Notes: a model not told the origin generated them from the letters alone. DNA of 64,000 nt from Mycobacteroides chelonae CCUG 47445 (GCF_001632805.1 NZ_CP007220.1:62001-126000), one strand, 5' to 3'; counted from the stretch's first letter, positions 47,411 through 55,469 are shown. Numbers and translations are program-made.

Positions 47411-47506
47411 CTACGGCTGGGTCTCCGCATAGGCGATCACGACGTCGCGCAGCCACTGCGCCAGACCGGGCTCGGCACCTTCGTAGTAGGCCCGGGCTGG
47501 ACGCCC
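47411..47506 (-). pseudogene. Remnant of a TipAS-type (MerR/antibiotic-binding) domain
   Basis: Thirty-one codons ending in a stop read ARAYYEGAEPGLAQWLRD and on to VVIAYAETQP, which matches the extreme C-terminus of TipAS effector domains (pattern YYxxxxPGLAxxLRDAI). An in-frame TGA precedes it directly and there is no start. It is most simply the tail of a lost regulator gene between hns and the RraA-like gene. Confidence 0.5.
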
Positions 47507-47541
47507 TCAAGCCTTTTTCCGACGCGGCCGGGCCACGCGGA

Positions 47542-48180
47542 TCAGCCCGATTCGACGGAGTCCTCGCGGCGACGCCGCCGCCGCAGTACCAACAGGACGA
47601 GAATCGCGAATGCGGCCCCGACCGCGATCTTGAGGTTTGGTGCTTGCCGGCCCGCCTCGGGTGCGGGGCCGGGAATCGGTGGTGGGGCCGAATCGACGGT
47701 CGACTTCGCCTGCGCGGCAGTCTCCCGGGTCGCCGCCGCGAGATCGGGCTGAGCCGGTGCGGGTGCGGGCTTGGGTGCCTCCGGCTTGGGAGCTTCGACG
47801 ACCGGCTCGGGAGTGGGTTCAGGCTTGAGCTCCGGTTCAGGCGCGGGCGCGGGCTTCGGTACCGGTGGCGCGGCAGGCTTGGGGGCCTGCGGCTGGGGAG
47901 CTTCGGATGCCGGTGCCTCGGCGGGCTTCGCCTGCTTGACGGGCTTCGGCGCGGCCGGCGGCTTCGGGGTCGGGGCAGCACCGGACTCGGGTTCGGCCTT
48001 GGGGCCCGACTTCGGCGGCGCCGTCGAGCCGGCAGGTCGCTTGGCAGGTGCGCGTTTGGCCGCCGGTCGCTTCGCGGCCTTCGCGGGGCGGGCCGGGGCC
48101 GCGGGCTTAGGTGCCTCGCCGCCAGCGGGCGTCTCCGGTGTCTGGTTGGGCTCGTTAGCCGAATTGTCCTGGTCCGCCAT
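47542..48180 (-). CDS. hns: H-NS-like nucleoid protein with membrane anchor (Rv3852 homologue)
   Basis: A 212-residue protein of very biased composition. After an acidic start (MADQDNSANEPNQTPE) come Lys/Ala/Pro-rich histone-H1-like repeats (KAAKRPAAKRAPAKRP), then a long Pro/Ala/Glu spacer, a hydrophobic helix near residues 185-203 (IAVGAAFAILVLLVL) and a poly-Arg tail. Rv3852 of M. tuberculosis has the same plan but is about 134 residues, so the spacer is longer here. It may tether DNA to the membrane; in M. tuberculosis its in vivo role has been questioned. The ATG at 48180 fits the family start. Location between Rv3850 and Rv3853 homologues supports orthology. Confidence 0.82.
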   Translation of the reverse strand: MADQDNSANEPNQTPETPAGGEAPKPAAPARPAKAAKRPAAKRAPAKRPAGSTAPPKSGPKAEPESGAAPTPKPPAAPKPVKQAKPAEAPASEAPQPQAPKPAAPPVPKPAPAPEPELKPEPTPEPVVEAPKPEAPKPAPAPAQPDLAAATRETAAQAKSTVDSAPPPIPGPAPEAGRQAPNLKIAVGAAFAILVLLVLRRRRRREDSVESG

Positions 48181-48301
48181 GCGCCTGCTCCTTCGCAAGT
48201 TTCGGTCGTCCTGGGTGTTCGTGGCGCGCTCTCGGCCACGATGGGCGGCTCACACCCGAATCTCTGCCGCCCCGCCGTTGTCCATCATGCCGTCACACCG
48301 G

Positions 48302-48331
48302 AAAAAGGCCAGTCGTCCCCCCTGACGGCCT
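48302..48331 (-). terminator. Terminator after the CopC gene
   Basis: On the minus strand AGGCC and GGCCT form the base of a stem overlapping the copC-like stop, followed directly by TTTTTCC. The short GC stem with a U-tract is a typical intrinsic terminator. Confidence 0.5.
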
Positions 48332-48896
48332 ACGACTGACGACGTTGAGTCCAGATGAGTGCCGCACCCACAGAGACCACCACAGCCACCACAAACGGCC
48401 ACATAGGAAGGTCGCCGTCGGTCGGATTCGCCGAAGGTACGGGGGCCGAGGAACTTGTGCCCGACGGCTGCTGCGACACCACCGGCGCGCCAGCGGAGGC
48501 CGGTGCACCCGAGCCGGTGACGGTGAACTGCCAGGATCCGTCGACCGGGTGGCCGTCCTCGGAGATCACCCGAAAGTTCACCGCGTACTTCCCGGCGGGC
48601 GCCCCCGGCTTCACTCCGACCGAGATCGTCGCACCGGCCACCACCGGGTCGCCGGCCTGCCACTGATCGGTCTTGGCATCCGGCCCGATGATCGTCATCG
48701 CGGAAAAGCGCTTCTGCAACGGCTCGTTGAAGGTGGCGCTGACCTGGGCGGGAGGCCCGGATAGCACGGCATTCTCGGCCGGATCGGAAGACACCTTGAC
48801 GGCGTGCGCCGCCGCCACACCCGGCAACGCCAGGCCCAGCGCCAACACGATGAAGGCCGACAAGAACACGGACACGGACTTGCGTAGAACAGACAT
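48330..48896 (-). CDS. CopC-domain copper-resistance protein
   Basis: A 188-residue exported protein: signal peptide (VSVFLSAFIVLALGLALPG, cleavage at AAA-HAV), a CopC beta-sandwich with the mature N-terminal His expected to ligate Cu(II), and EDGHPVDG carrying the second His region. A Ser/Pro linker and a C-terminal membrane helix (WPFVVAVVVSVGAALIW) follow. CopC binds periplasmic copper; it is often fused to or next to CopD, which is absent here. ATG at 48896 has GGAGG eight bases upstream and shares one base with the stop of the YcnI gene. Confidence 0.88.
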   Translation of the reverse strand: MSVLRKSVSVFLSAFIVLALGLALPGVAAAHAVKVSSDPAENAVLSGPPAQVSATFNEPLQKRFSAMTIIGPDAKTDQWQAGDPVVAGATISVGVKPGAPAGKYAVNFRVISEDGHPVDGSWQFTVTGSGAPASAGAPVVSQQPSGTSSSAPVPSANPTDGDLPMWPFVVAVVVSVGAALIWTQRRQS

Positions 48897-49561
48897 CACT
48901 GTTGCCTCCGTCGATTTGTCACCGCAAGCACGAGCGCGACGGCACCAAGGATCAGACCGATCCCGCCGAACCAGCGGGCCGTCTTGTCCGGATGCCCCGC
49001 ACTCTGCGCGGAATCATGGGTTGCGGACACCTGCGGTGCGTGCGCGGAGTGTCCATCGTGGTCGGCCTTGCTCTGCGTCAGATCGAGGGTGGGCGCAGGG
49101 TGCTCCGGCTCGGCACCGCCGGGCTGAGCCTGCTGATCCCACCTGACGACCTGACCGTCGGCGTAGGTCTGCGTTGCCGGGAATGTCACCGAATCGGTCT
49201 CGGGGAGCTTGACGCGCACCCGGAACAAGGCGAACTGGTCGGGCCCGATCCCGTTGCCCGGGACAGCCTTCCAGGTCACCGCCCTGACCGTGCCCTTGGC
49301 GGCGTCCCGATCCACGGTACTGGTCCAGCCGGGCAGCAGCTCGGTGCTCGCCGAGCCCACGTCCGGCAACTGGACGGTCAGTTCGGTGGTCAGCGCCTTG
49401 CTCTGGGACTCATTGGGAACCGAGAACTCCAGCGTTGCGTAGCCACCGCGAGCGGTGTTGTCTGCGGTCACGCGCACATGCGCGGAGGCCGGAACAGCAA
49501 GCGCCAATAGCGCGGCGGCTGCCGCGGCTGACGCTGTCGCCAGGCGGGGGAACACGCGCAT
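48896..49561 (-). CDS. YcnI/DUF1775 copper-binding protein
   Basis: A 221-residue exported protein with signal peptide cleaved at ASA-HVRV, so the mature protein starts with the His used by YcnI to bind Cu(II) through a histidine-brace-like site. The DUF1775 fold shows NTARGGYATLEFSVPNE and ELLPGWTSTVD. A His/Asp-containing spacer (KADHDGHSAHAPQVSATHD) and a C-terminal helix with RRRQQ anchor it. It forms a pair with the CopC gene. It starts three bases after the Rv3850-like gene, so the three are likely co-transcribed. Confidence 0.9.
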   Translation of the reverse strand: MRVFPRLATASAAAAAALLALAVPASAHVRVTADNTARGGYATLEFSVPNESQSKALTTELTVQLPDVGSASTELLPGWTSTVDRDAAKGTVRAVTWKAVPGNGIGPDQFALFRVRVKLPETDSVTFPATQTYADGQVVRWDQQAQPGGAEPEHPAPTLDLTQSKADHDGHSAHAPQVSATHDSAQSAGHPDKTARWFGGIGLILGAVALVLAVTNRRRQQ

Positions 49562-49564
49562 CGA

Positions 49565-50221
49565 CTACCTCACCCCGAGTCGGGCAAGTAGGTCGGCGTC
49601 GATGCCGTCGAGCTCGCGGGCGATCGCGGCATGAGCCGCGCGTCGGCGGGTCGGCGGCATGTGCTCGGAAGCTCCCACCGCAGTACCGAGCTCCTCCAGC
49701 CGGGCACGGACCGCCGAGGTGAACTTCTTGGTCTCCGCGTCCTTGGGCGCCCTGTCGAGCACGGCCTGCAGGGACTGCTCGGCGCCGGCGATACGAGCCG
49801 ACAACTCCGCCCCGAACCCCGAGTACTGGCCAAGCTCCGCCAGCGGTATCCCGAGGCGGTCGGCGCGGCGTTGATCCAACACCCCACGGACCGCGATCGC
49901 GCCCTTGTACAACACCGGTAGCAGCACCGGGGCCAGCAGCCGCACCACCGTCAGCGTGCGCCTGATCCGGGTGGGTGAGAGCAGCTTGCCCTCACGCACT
50001 GCCCTGAGCTGGTCCTGGGCGATCTGCCGCTGGGCCTTCAACGTCGCCAGCTCTGTCTTGCGTGAGTCACGCCGGGCGGCGGATTCAGAGCGCGCTTGCA
50101 TGTGCATCCGTCGCCGGTCGTTACGCGCCGCCAAGCGGGCTTCGAGCTTGGCTTTCGCCTTCAGAGCCCGAGCCTCGGCGCGTTTTGTCGAGCGGCTCTT
50201 GCGGCTGGTGAGAAAACCCAT
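49565..50221 (-). CDS. DUF6474-type conserved mycobacterial protein (Rv3850 homologue)
   Basis: A 218-residue protein with a very basic N-terminal third rich in Lys/Arg/Ala (SRKSRSTKRAEARALKAKAK), probably a long helix or coiled coil, a hydrophobic stretch (VVRLLAPVLLPVLYKGAIAV) and a helical C-terminal region. Length and position beside espR/hns match Rv3850, which has no assigned role. The basic region could bind nucleic acid or the membrane surface. Its start is divergent from the low-complexity surface protein gene, with 181 bases between. Confidence 0.8.
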   Translation of the reverse strand: MGFLTSRKSRSTKRAEARALKAKAKLEARLAARNDRRRMHMQARSESAARRDSRKTELATLKAQRQIAQDQLRAVREGKLLSPTRIRRTLTVVRLLAPVLLPVLYKGAIAVRGVLDQRRADRLGIPLAELGQYSGFGAELSARIAGAEQSLQAVLDRAPKDAETKKFTSAVRARLEELGTAVGASEHMPPTRRRAAHAAIARELDGIDADLLARLGVR

Positions 50222-50402
50222 CCCAGCGGCCTCCGTTCATCGCGTTGCGAGTGTGGCGCTAACCCTAGCGCGCCGACCTGCGCTGGCCCCCTGCGGATAG
50301 GGCGGCGTATTTAGGTGGTCGCGCCGCGCGCTGCAAAGGTTCCCCGCGGCCCCCAGCGAAGTCCAGGCAGCAATCATTTAGGCGGCTCAAGGGGAACATG
50401 AG
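50222..50402. promoter_or_regulatory. Divergent intergenic region of the low-complexity protein gene
   Basis: 181 bases between the Rv3850-like gene and the Ser/Gly-rich gene. It holds an inverted repeat GCGCTA-ACCC-TAGCGC at 50256-50271, close to the Rv3850-like start, and two similar TATTTAGG/CATTTAGG segments. No regulator can be assigned. Confidence 0.35.
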
Positions 50403-52043
50403 GTGAAAGGGCCCACAATTCGTCACAGATATTTGACCTGCGAGCAAATCACCGGCATGCTGTTCGCCGTGGGGCGACATCGTGCAAAACCGAGCGGGCG
50501 GAGCCAGCAGCTGAAGCGTGCCTCGGCGCGTGCTGCTGTGGTGACGGTGCTCAGCTCGGGGACGCTCATGGGGGGCTTTGGAGTATTCGCCATATCGACG
50601 CCGGCCGCGGATGCAAAACCCGGCGGCGGATCAGGTGGCGACAACGACCACGACCACGGCTTGGGTGGTGCAATCCACAAGATCACCGGTGGCCTGCTCG
50701 GCGGGGGATCCGGTGGCGGCGGTGGGCCGGGCAGCGGCGGCACGCGCAGCGCGCCCTCATCTCCGAGTTTCGGCAAAAGCCTGCACGGCGGCTCTGGATC
50801 GGAAAGCGCGGCGGGCAGCAGCGGTAGCAGTGATTCGTCCAAGGGCGACAAGGACAAAGACAAGGGTCCCGGAGCGAATGTTCCGAAGCCGGGATCTGCG
50901 GGCTCCAGCGGTAACTCCTCCGAACATGTCTCCGGTAACTCCGGCTCGAGCACCATCGGTGGCGCCGGTTCCAGCATCAACGGTTCCGGTTCGAGCACCA
51001 GTACCTCTGGTACCACCGGTAGCACCTCGGGTGTGGGAATCGGTGGGGGCACCGGGATAACGCTGCCGCATTCCGGTGGTACTGCGGGTGCCCACACCCC
51101 GAACGCAGAGTCCCCGTCGGTTGAAAACCCTAGTGGCACAACAACTCACACCGAAGAGTCGCCGACCTTGAAGGGCGCATTGGGCTCTGTCGCGGGTGCG
51201 ATGGCCCCCAAGACGCAGACTGCCACGACGCCCAAGGCCGACACCGCGACCTCGCCGCACAACGCGACGGCGCCAGGCGCGACTGCCGGCACGCCGGCTC
51301 CCGGCACACACACAGAGCACGAGACATCGGCCGAGGAGCCCAAGGTTCCCGGCGTCACCCTCAATGTGGGTGGGCGCACGATCATCATCTGGAAGAAGAA
51401 GCCGAGCACCTCGACGCACACGCCTGGCGCCGGCGGCGGTACGACGCACGATCATGAGACCACTCACGAGCACGACACAACGCACGATCATGAGGGCGAG
51501 CACTCCCCCGTGATCACGCTGCCCGGGCTTCCGAACCTCGGCGGCATCCCGAATCCGGATGCCCCCTTCGGCGGCGCGGCCGGAACGCGCACTCCGGGCG
51601 GAAACCCCGGCATCCACACCGGACCCATCGCTCCGCCGACCGTGCCCACGCCCAAGGCTCCCGCGGTCGCCATCGCGGCACCGCCCGCGCCGCCGGTTAT
51701 CGCTCCGCTGGCGCCTGTCGTACCCCCGGCGCCTCCGGTTGTCACCATCAAGCAGGCCGAAGGGGGCCGCGGTGGCGACGCCATCGTGACCGCCGGCGGG
51801 ACCAAGCAACCCGAGGCGGTCACCAAACCGATCGAGCAGTTCGTCGCGGCCGAGACCATCGCGCCGCGTACCGGTTACGGCGACTACCTCCGATTGACGA
51901 AGACCTCCGAGATCGCCGCGGTAGCCATTCCGGGTGCTGTGGGCATCGCGATGATGACCTTCGTGGGAGGCGCCATCGGGTACCGGCAAGCCAAGGCCGG
52001 GCATACCGTGCGTGCCTCCGCTGCCGCCCGCTTCCTGGAGTAG
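50403..52043 (+). CDS. Large low-complexity Gly/Ser/Thr/Pro protein with His-Asp repeats
   Basis: A 546-residue protein. Residues 1-43 are basic; 44-66 form a hydrophobic signal or anchor helix ending near ADA. About 75-340 is Gly/Ser then Ser/Thr/Gly-rich. Around 349-367 is a His/Asp/Glu cluster (HDHETTHEHDTTHDHEGEH) that could bind zinc or copper. A Pro/Ala/Val spacer (about 410-452) and a C-terminal helix with a short RQAKAGHTVR tail finish it. The plan is that of a cell-wall-spanning or surface protein anchored at both ends. GTG at 50403 has AAGGGGA upstream. No family was recognised. Confidence 0.75.
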   Translation: MKGPTIRHRYLTCEQITGMLFAVGRHRAKPSGRSQQLKRASARAAVVTVLSSGTLMGGFGVFAISTPAADAKPGGGSGGDNDHDHGLGGAIHKITGGLLGGGSGGGGGPGSGGTRSAPSSPSFGKSLHGGSGSESAAGSSGSSDSSKGDKDKDKGPGANVPKPGSAGSSGNSSEHVSGNSGSSTIGGAGSSINGSGSSTSTSGTTGSTSGVGIGGGTGITLPHSGGTAGAHTPNAESPSVENPSGTTTHTEESPTLKGALGSVAGAMAPKTQTATTPKADTATSPHNATAPGATAGTPAPGTHTEHETSAEEPKVPGVTLNVGGRTIIIWKKKPSTSTHTPGAGGGTTHDHETTHEHDTTHDHEGEHSPVITLPGLPNLGGIPNPDAPFGGAAGTRTPGGNPGIHTGPIAPPTVPTPKAPAVAIAAPPAPPVIAPLAPVVPPAPPVVTIKQAEGGRGGDAIVTAGGTKQPEAVTKPIEQFVAAETIAPRTGYGDYLRLTKTSEIAAVAIPGAVGIAMMTFVGGAIGYRQAKAGHTVRASAAARFLE

Positions 52044-52109
52044 GGGAGAATCGATACAGCACCCCGCTAGGGGTCTGTCCGGGAAGGCACACGGTGAGGG
52101 GAGACACAC

Positions 52110-52601
52110 ATGGGTGCAGGCCGTCGTGTGACCGACGCCGTCAGTGCTGTGCTCGACCTCGCCCCGCGTAAGGGTGAGGTGACACTGACGGCCCTCGTCG
52201 AGGCCGTTGGTCGCGATCGGGACCGGTCCATCGAGATCATCTCGGCTGATCTGCCGCCCGGCGTATGCGGTCAGTGGCGCCAGTACGAGAACGAAGACAT
52301 CTTCATCATCCAGCGTGGCCTACCCACCTGGGACCGGACCCTGGCCCATGAACTCGGGCATGTGGTGTTGCGGCACGAGGGCATCTCTGTGGTTGAAATG
52401 GCTAGGGACGAAGCCGAATTCGCCAGCGATGACCTCATCGCGTACATGCTTTCTCAGCGCACCGGCTGCATGGGGGCGGCCGGGATGGAGGCCGAACAAG
52501 AGGCCGAGGACTTCGCGGCGCTGCTGCTGTACCGGCTTGGCCGACTGCCATCTGATCGCGCATCCATTGTTCAGGTGAGGCTCGGGGAGGCCTTTGGGTG
52601 A
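52110..52601 (+). CDS. ImmA/IrrE-type metallopeptidase
   Basis: A 163-residue protein with the zinc-peptidase motif HELGHVVLRHEG and a downstream acidic helix (EAEQEAEDFAALLL) whose Glu residues could complete the zinc site. ImmA of Bacillus cleaves the XRE-type repressor ImmR; IrrE/PprI cleaves an XRE repressor after radiation. A good RBS (AGGGGAG) precedes the ATG. It overlaps the membrane-protein gene by four bases. The nearest XRE-like protein is EspR, encoded convergently 1.2 kb away, so EspR or another regulator might be its substrate. Confidence 0.82.
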   Translation: MGAGRRVTDAVSAVLDLAPRKGEVTLTALVEAVGRDRDRSIEIISADLPPGVCGQWRQYENEDIFIIQRGLPTWDRTLAHELGHVVLRHEGISVVEMARDEAEFASDDLIAYMLSQRTGCMGAAGMEAEQEAEDFAALLLYRLGRLPSDRASIVQVRLGEAFG

Positions 52602-53713
52602 TCGCCTGGGTGATTGCCGGGCTGCTGGGGATGGCGACGGGTTTGCGCATCGGGTGGGTGCTCGTCCACAAACAATCCCCGGTGAGTACCGGCATGATTG
52701 TTGCGTTGGGGAGCCTGGCACTTGTATCGGCGCTGAACTGGGAGCCGCTGACGATTCTTGTGGACAGCTCGCTGGGCTGGCCAAACATTTCGGTGGCCGT
52801 GAGCCAAGCCGCGCTGACGGCCTGCGCGGCGGGCAGCTGCGTGATGATCACCAGTATGTCCGCGAACCGCACCGCGGCGGACAACAGGCGATGGGCGCGG
52901 TGGCAGTACCTGGCCGCAGCCGTGATCGCCGGCGCCAGCCTCGCCGTGTTCTTCTCCCGTGGCCCGCAGCCCGAGATGACACCACGCGATTTTCTGAAGC
53001 ACGACCTTGGCGGATTCGCCTCTGGCACAGCCTGGCTCATCCCGATGCTGTACATCGCCGTGGCGCTTTCGGTGGTCTTGTGGGCGGGGATGGCCTACTC
53101 GAATCGCAGCCGCCGTGGTCGCGCCCTGTTTCTTTTCACCGTCGGGATCAGCCTGCTGGTACTCGCCGTTTTGGTGGTCGCAGGCGTGGCTGTGGCCCAG
53201 TCGGAGTATGTGACGATCGGGACCGCGGCCACACTGATCGGCTGTGCGATGGCGATGGTGGCGGTGGGATCGTTGTTGCCGACCTTCGAGACCTGGCTGG
53301 TTGCTCGCCGCGAAATGTTCGTACTGGCACCGTTATACAAGGACCTGAAGAAGCGGCAGCCGGATGCGGCGATCGGAGTGCGGCCCCGTGGACCGCTCGC
53401 CTTCCAGGTGGCAGATCGCATGGCGTACATCTCCGACGCGCTCTTCCTGGAAGCAATGCACGCCCAGGGGCTTGACCCAGAGGCGGAGGGTGAGGGCGAT
53501 ATCGAGCTCGGTGTGGAGCCGGCCAAGCTCGACGTGCCGCCCGAAGTGCAGGCACATGCGGTAGTGAAATGGGTTCTTACCAAAGGTGATCCGAAGGAGA
53601 ACTTCCCAGGCCCGGAATGGCTACACCAGCCTGACGGATACTCCGATCGCGAATGGATTCTCGCGATCGCCACTGAGTACCGCAGACTGGTGCATGCCGA
53701 ACGTCGTTCTTAA
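52598..53713 (+). CDS. Polytopic membrane protein of the MAB_1171c/DUF6545 type
   Basis: A 371-residue protein with about seven N-terminal transmembrane helices (MIAWVIAGLLGMATGLRIGW and on to residue 230) and a soluble C-terminal domain (EMFVLAPLYKDLKKRQPDAA and after). This layout matches the actinobacterial MAB_1171c-like proteins, often annotated as putative transporters and often beside an ImmA/IrrE peptidase and an XRE regulator. It could be a sensor that controls the peptidase. It overlaps the peptidase gene by four bases, so the pair acts together. It converges on espR with a hairpin between. Confidence 0.78.
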   Translation: MIAWVIAGLLGMATGLRIGWVLVHKQSPVSTGMIVALGSLALVSALNWEPLTILVDSSLGWPNISVAVSQAALTACAAGSCVMITSMSANRTAADNRRWARWQYLAAAVIAGASLAVFFSRGPQPEMTPRDFLKHDLGGFASGTAWLIPMLYIAVALSVVLWAGMAYSNRSRRGRALFLFTVGISLLVLAVLVVAGVAVAQSEYVTIGTAATLIGCAMAMVAVGSLLPTFETWLVARREMFVLAPLYKDLKKRQPDAAIGVRPRGPLAFQVADRMAYISDALFLEAMHAQGLDPEAEGEGDIELGVEPAKLDVPPEVQAHAVVKWVLTKGDPKENFPGPEWLHQPDGYSDREWILAIATEYRRLVHAERRS

Positions 53714-53776
53714 GTTGTACATCGCCGTCCCCTGTGCGTACTCCGCCGACTCGATGAGCGGTGAACGCCAAACTGA

Positions 53777-53800
53777 CCGGTCCTTCCCCGAGTGGACCGG
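53777..53800. terminator. Hairpin between the membrane-protein gene and espR
   Basis: CCGGTCC (53777-53783) and GGACCGG (53794-53800) form a seven-pair GC stem with a ten-base loop in the 103-base convergent gap, so it can end transcription from both sides. Confidence 0.55.
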
Positions 53801-53816
53801 CCAGGCGAGCGGCGGA

Positions 53817-54215
53817 CTAGCTGTCGAGACCCTCTTGACGACGGTATTCGTCGACGGCCTGTGTAATGCGGTCCTGCGCCTCGACGGACAGACCCACGGT
53901 GCGGGCTGCGATCCGGCGGACGCCCTCGTCGCGCATGTTGGCGAGCCAGGTCAGTTCCTGATCCAGCTTCTCGTAGTACTCGTCGTCGGTGAAGTACGCC
54001 GGCTTGATCCGGAAGAAGTTCGCGAGTGCCTTCATGGTCGCCGACGAAGGGTTGGTGCGGTTACCCGATCGCAGCTGCGACAGGTATGGCGCGGACATCG
54101 TGATGCCCTCGGAACGCAGGGCCGCGATCACCTCGGCAGAGGTGTGAGGGCCGCGTCCGGGCGGATACACGGTGTCGAACAACCGATTCAGACGTGCGGT
54201 GAACGTGGTGCTCAT
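53817..54215 (-). CDS. espR: EspR nucleoid-associated regulator
   Basis: A 132-residue protein, exactly the length of M. tuberculosis EspR, with the same start (STTFTARLNRLFDTVYPPGRG), the helix-turn-helix SAPYLSQLRSGNRTNPS and the C-terminal dimerisation helices (ALANFFRIKPAYFTDDEYY). EspR is an atypical XRE-like dimer that bridges DNA and controls ESX-1 secretion and cell-wall genes in M. tuberculosis. ESX-1 is not present in M. abscessus-type species, so its targets here probably differ. GGAGGTAAGG is upstream of the ATG. A very long region without genes precedes it. Confidence 0.95.
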   Translation of the reverse strand: MSTTFTARLNRLFDTVYPPGRGPHTSAEVIAALRSEGITMSAPYLSQLRSGNRTNPSSATMKALANFFRIKPAYFTDDEYYEKLDQELTWLANMRDEGVRRIAARTVGLSVEAQDRITQAVDEYRRQEGLDS

Positions 54216-55469
54216 CGAGCCTTACCTCCACAAACAGATAAAGTTGCTAATTCGGGGGACGTATTTGCTGCCCATCGTAACCTTAATTTTGCCTGGAGCC
54301 AAGCGCAACCACCAAGTTCGCCCACGGTGGACATAGTGTTCGGTTATCCAAACCTGCTAGCTCGGGCACATCTGTGCAGCGTCCAATATTCGGGACGATC
54401 TGGGAATCTTCGTTCTCAGGCAAATGATTGATGAATCCCCAGGGCGACGACTCGGAGACCCCGCCGCGGGCTGTGCGGGGAAGCGGCATTCGTTTCCTAA
54501 GTCGGCCGGACACAGGGCCCGGCGGTATAACCTGCTTCGTTGCTACTGACACCGACGCCGCGCTTTCTCGGCGCATGCCTCGCTGACCTGGCACGATGTC
54601 ATGCCCGTGACGATAACGGCAGCTTGCGATTATGGTGCGAATCGCCGCGCAGTCGTAACGTTTAAATACTGGAACATCGACCGCAAGTGTGGTCGCCAAC
54701 AGGGCATCCCCTCTGACCAGCGGTAAATCCGCCACTACTCGCTGTGAGCAAGATCACAGCAACCCAGAGCGACGGGGGGCGGTCACTGCCACGCGATGAA
54801 ACCCTTCGGCGCCGCCTCGGATCCTTCAGAACCGGACTCGCGGCGACTGTCGCCATCGTTCGTCGCGAGCAGACGTGGCGGATCGGCACGGCGTGGCGAA
54901 GTGCCCGATGTAATGGAGACCGTGCTAGCGCACACCCCGCCCGCCGGAGAGCCGCACCATGTGCCGGTGGACCGATGGTGGCTGGGAAGGGTGACCGCGG
55001 CCTGCGCTGTCGAGGCGCCGGGCCTGTCTGCAAGGAATGAGGAAATGGTCGCCAGGAAGAGGAAAGAACTCGCGTGGGTGGTCGCTGGTTCGGCATCGTC
55101 GTTTGCGCCGTTCTTGCACACCGCGGCCGATTCGCGGAGCCGGTAAGGGCCGAACGCGCGTGGAAGGCGGGGCGCTTCAGGGCTCGTGGCCCCGTGGACG
55201 CGGCTGATGGCCACGTAGAGGCCATGAACTGCTGCCGGATATCTTCCCCCTGTCGCGACACGTCTGAATATGCGCAGCGGGGCGCACAACTCATGGGCCG
55301 GACACGACGTCGAGACTGCCGTGGGCAGGCCGATCGAACGCCGTCAGGTCTTCGGCCATCCGCTGGCGCGGCGCGGCCCGATCTGGAAAATTCCAGCGGG
55401 CGAGTGGATTTCAGCTTCACGAAGCCGCTTCGTGGCGTCTAGCCGGGAAGTCGAGTCTTCCCAATTCCC
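54216..55469. other. 1.25-kb region upstream of espR without a confident gene
   Basis: No frame here has convincing protein-like composition. Opposed frames up to 252 codons (54662-55420, minus) and 116 codons (54796-55146, plus) exist but are Arg/Ser/Pro-rich shadows with poor starts. The 54220-54330 part is AT-richer than its surroundings and likely carries the espR promoter. In M. tuberculosis the membrane-protein gene Rv3848 lies at this place, so it is either lost or replaced. The espR leader is probably long. A perfect CRP-type site is at 54743-54758. Confidence 0.6.
54743..54758. promoter_or_regulatory. Perfect CRP-type binding site
   Basis: TGTGA-GCAAGA-TCACA is an exact TGTGA-N6-TCACA site; the flanking C and G extend the palindrome to 18 bases. 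Mycobacterial Crp (Rv3676) recognises this type of sequence. It lies 528 bases upstream of the espR start, so it may act on a distant espR promoter or on an unrecognised transcript. Confidence 0.65.

Noticed and set aside
50620..51480. Gly/Ser- and Ser/Thr-coding stretch as a tandem DNA repeat
   Set aside because: The protein is low-complexity, but the DNA shows no regular repeat unit; it is codon-diverse.
54796..55146. A 116-codon plus-strand frame downstream of the CRP-type site
   Set aside because: The CRP site makes it tempting, but there is no close RBS and no recognisable protein features; left as possible only.
54662..55420. A 252-codon minus-strand frame upstream of espR
   Set aside because: The composition is Arg/Ser/Pro-rich with no domain, the start has no RBS, and overlapping frames on both strands are equally open. 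I do not treat it as a gene.
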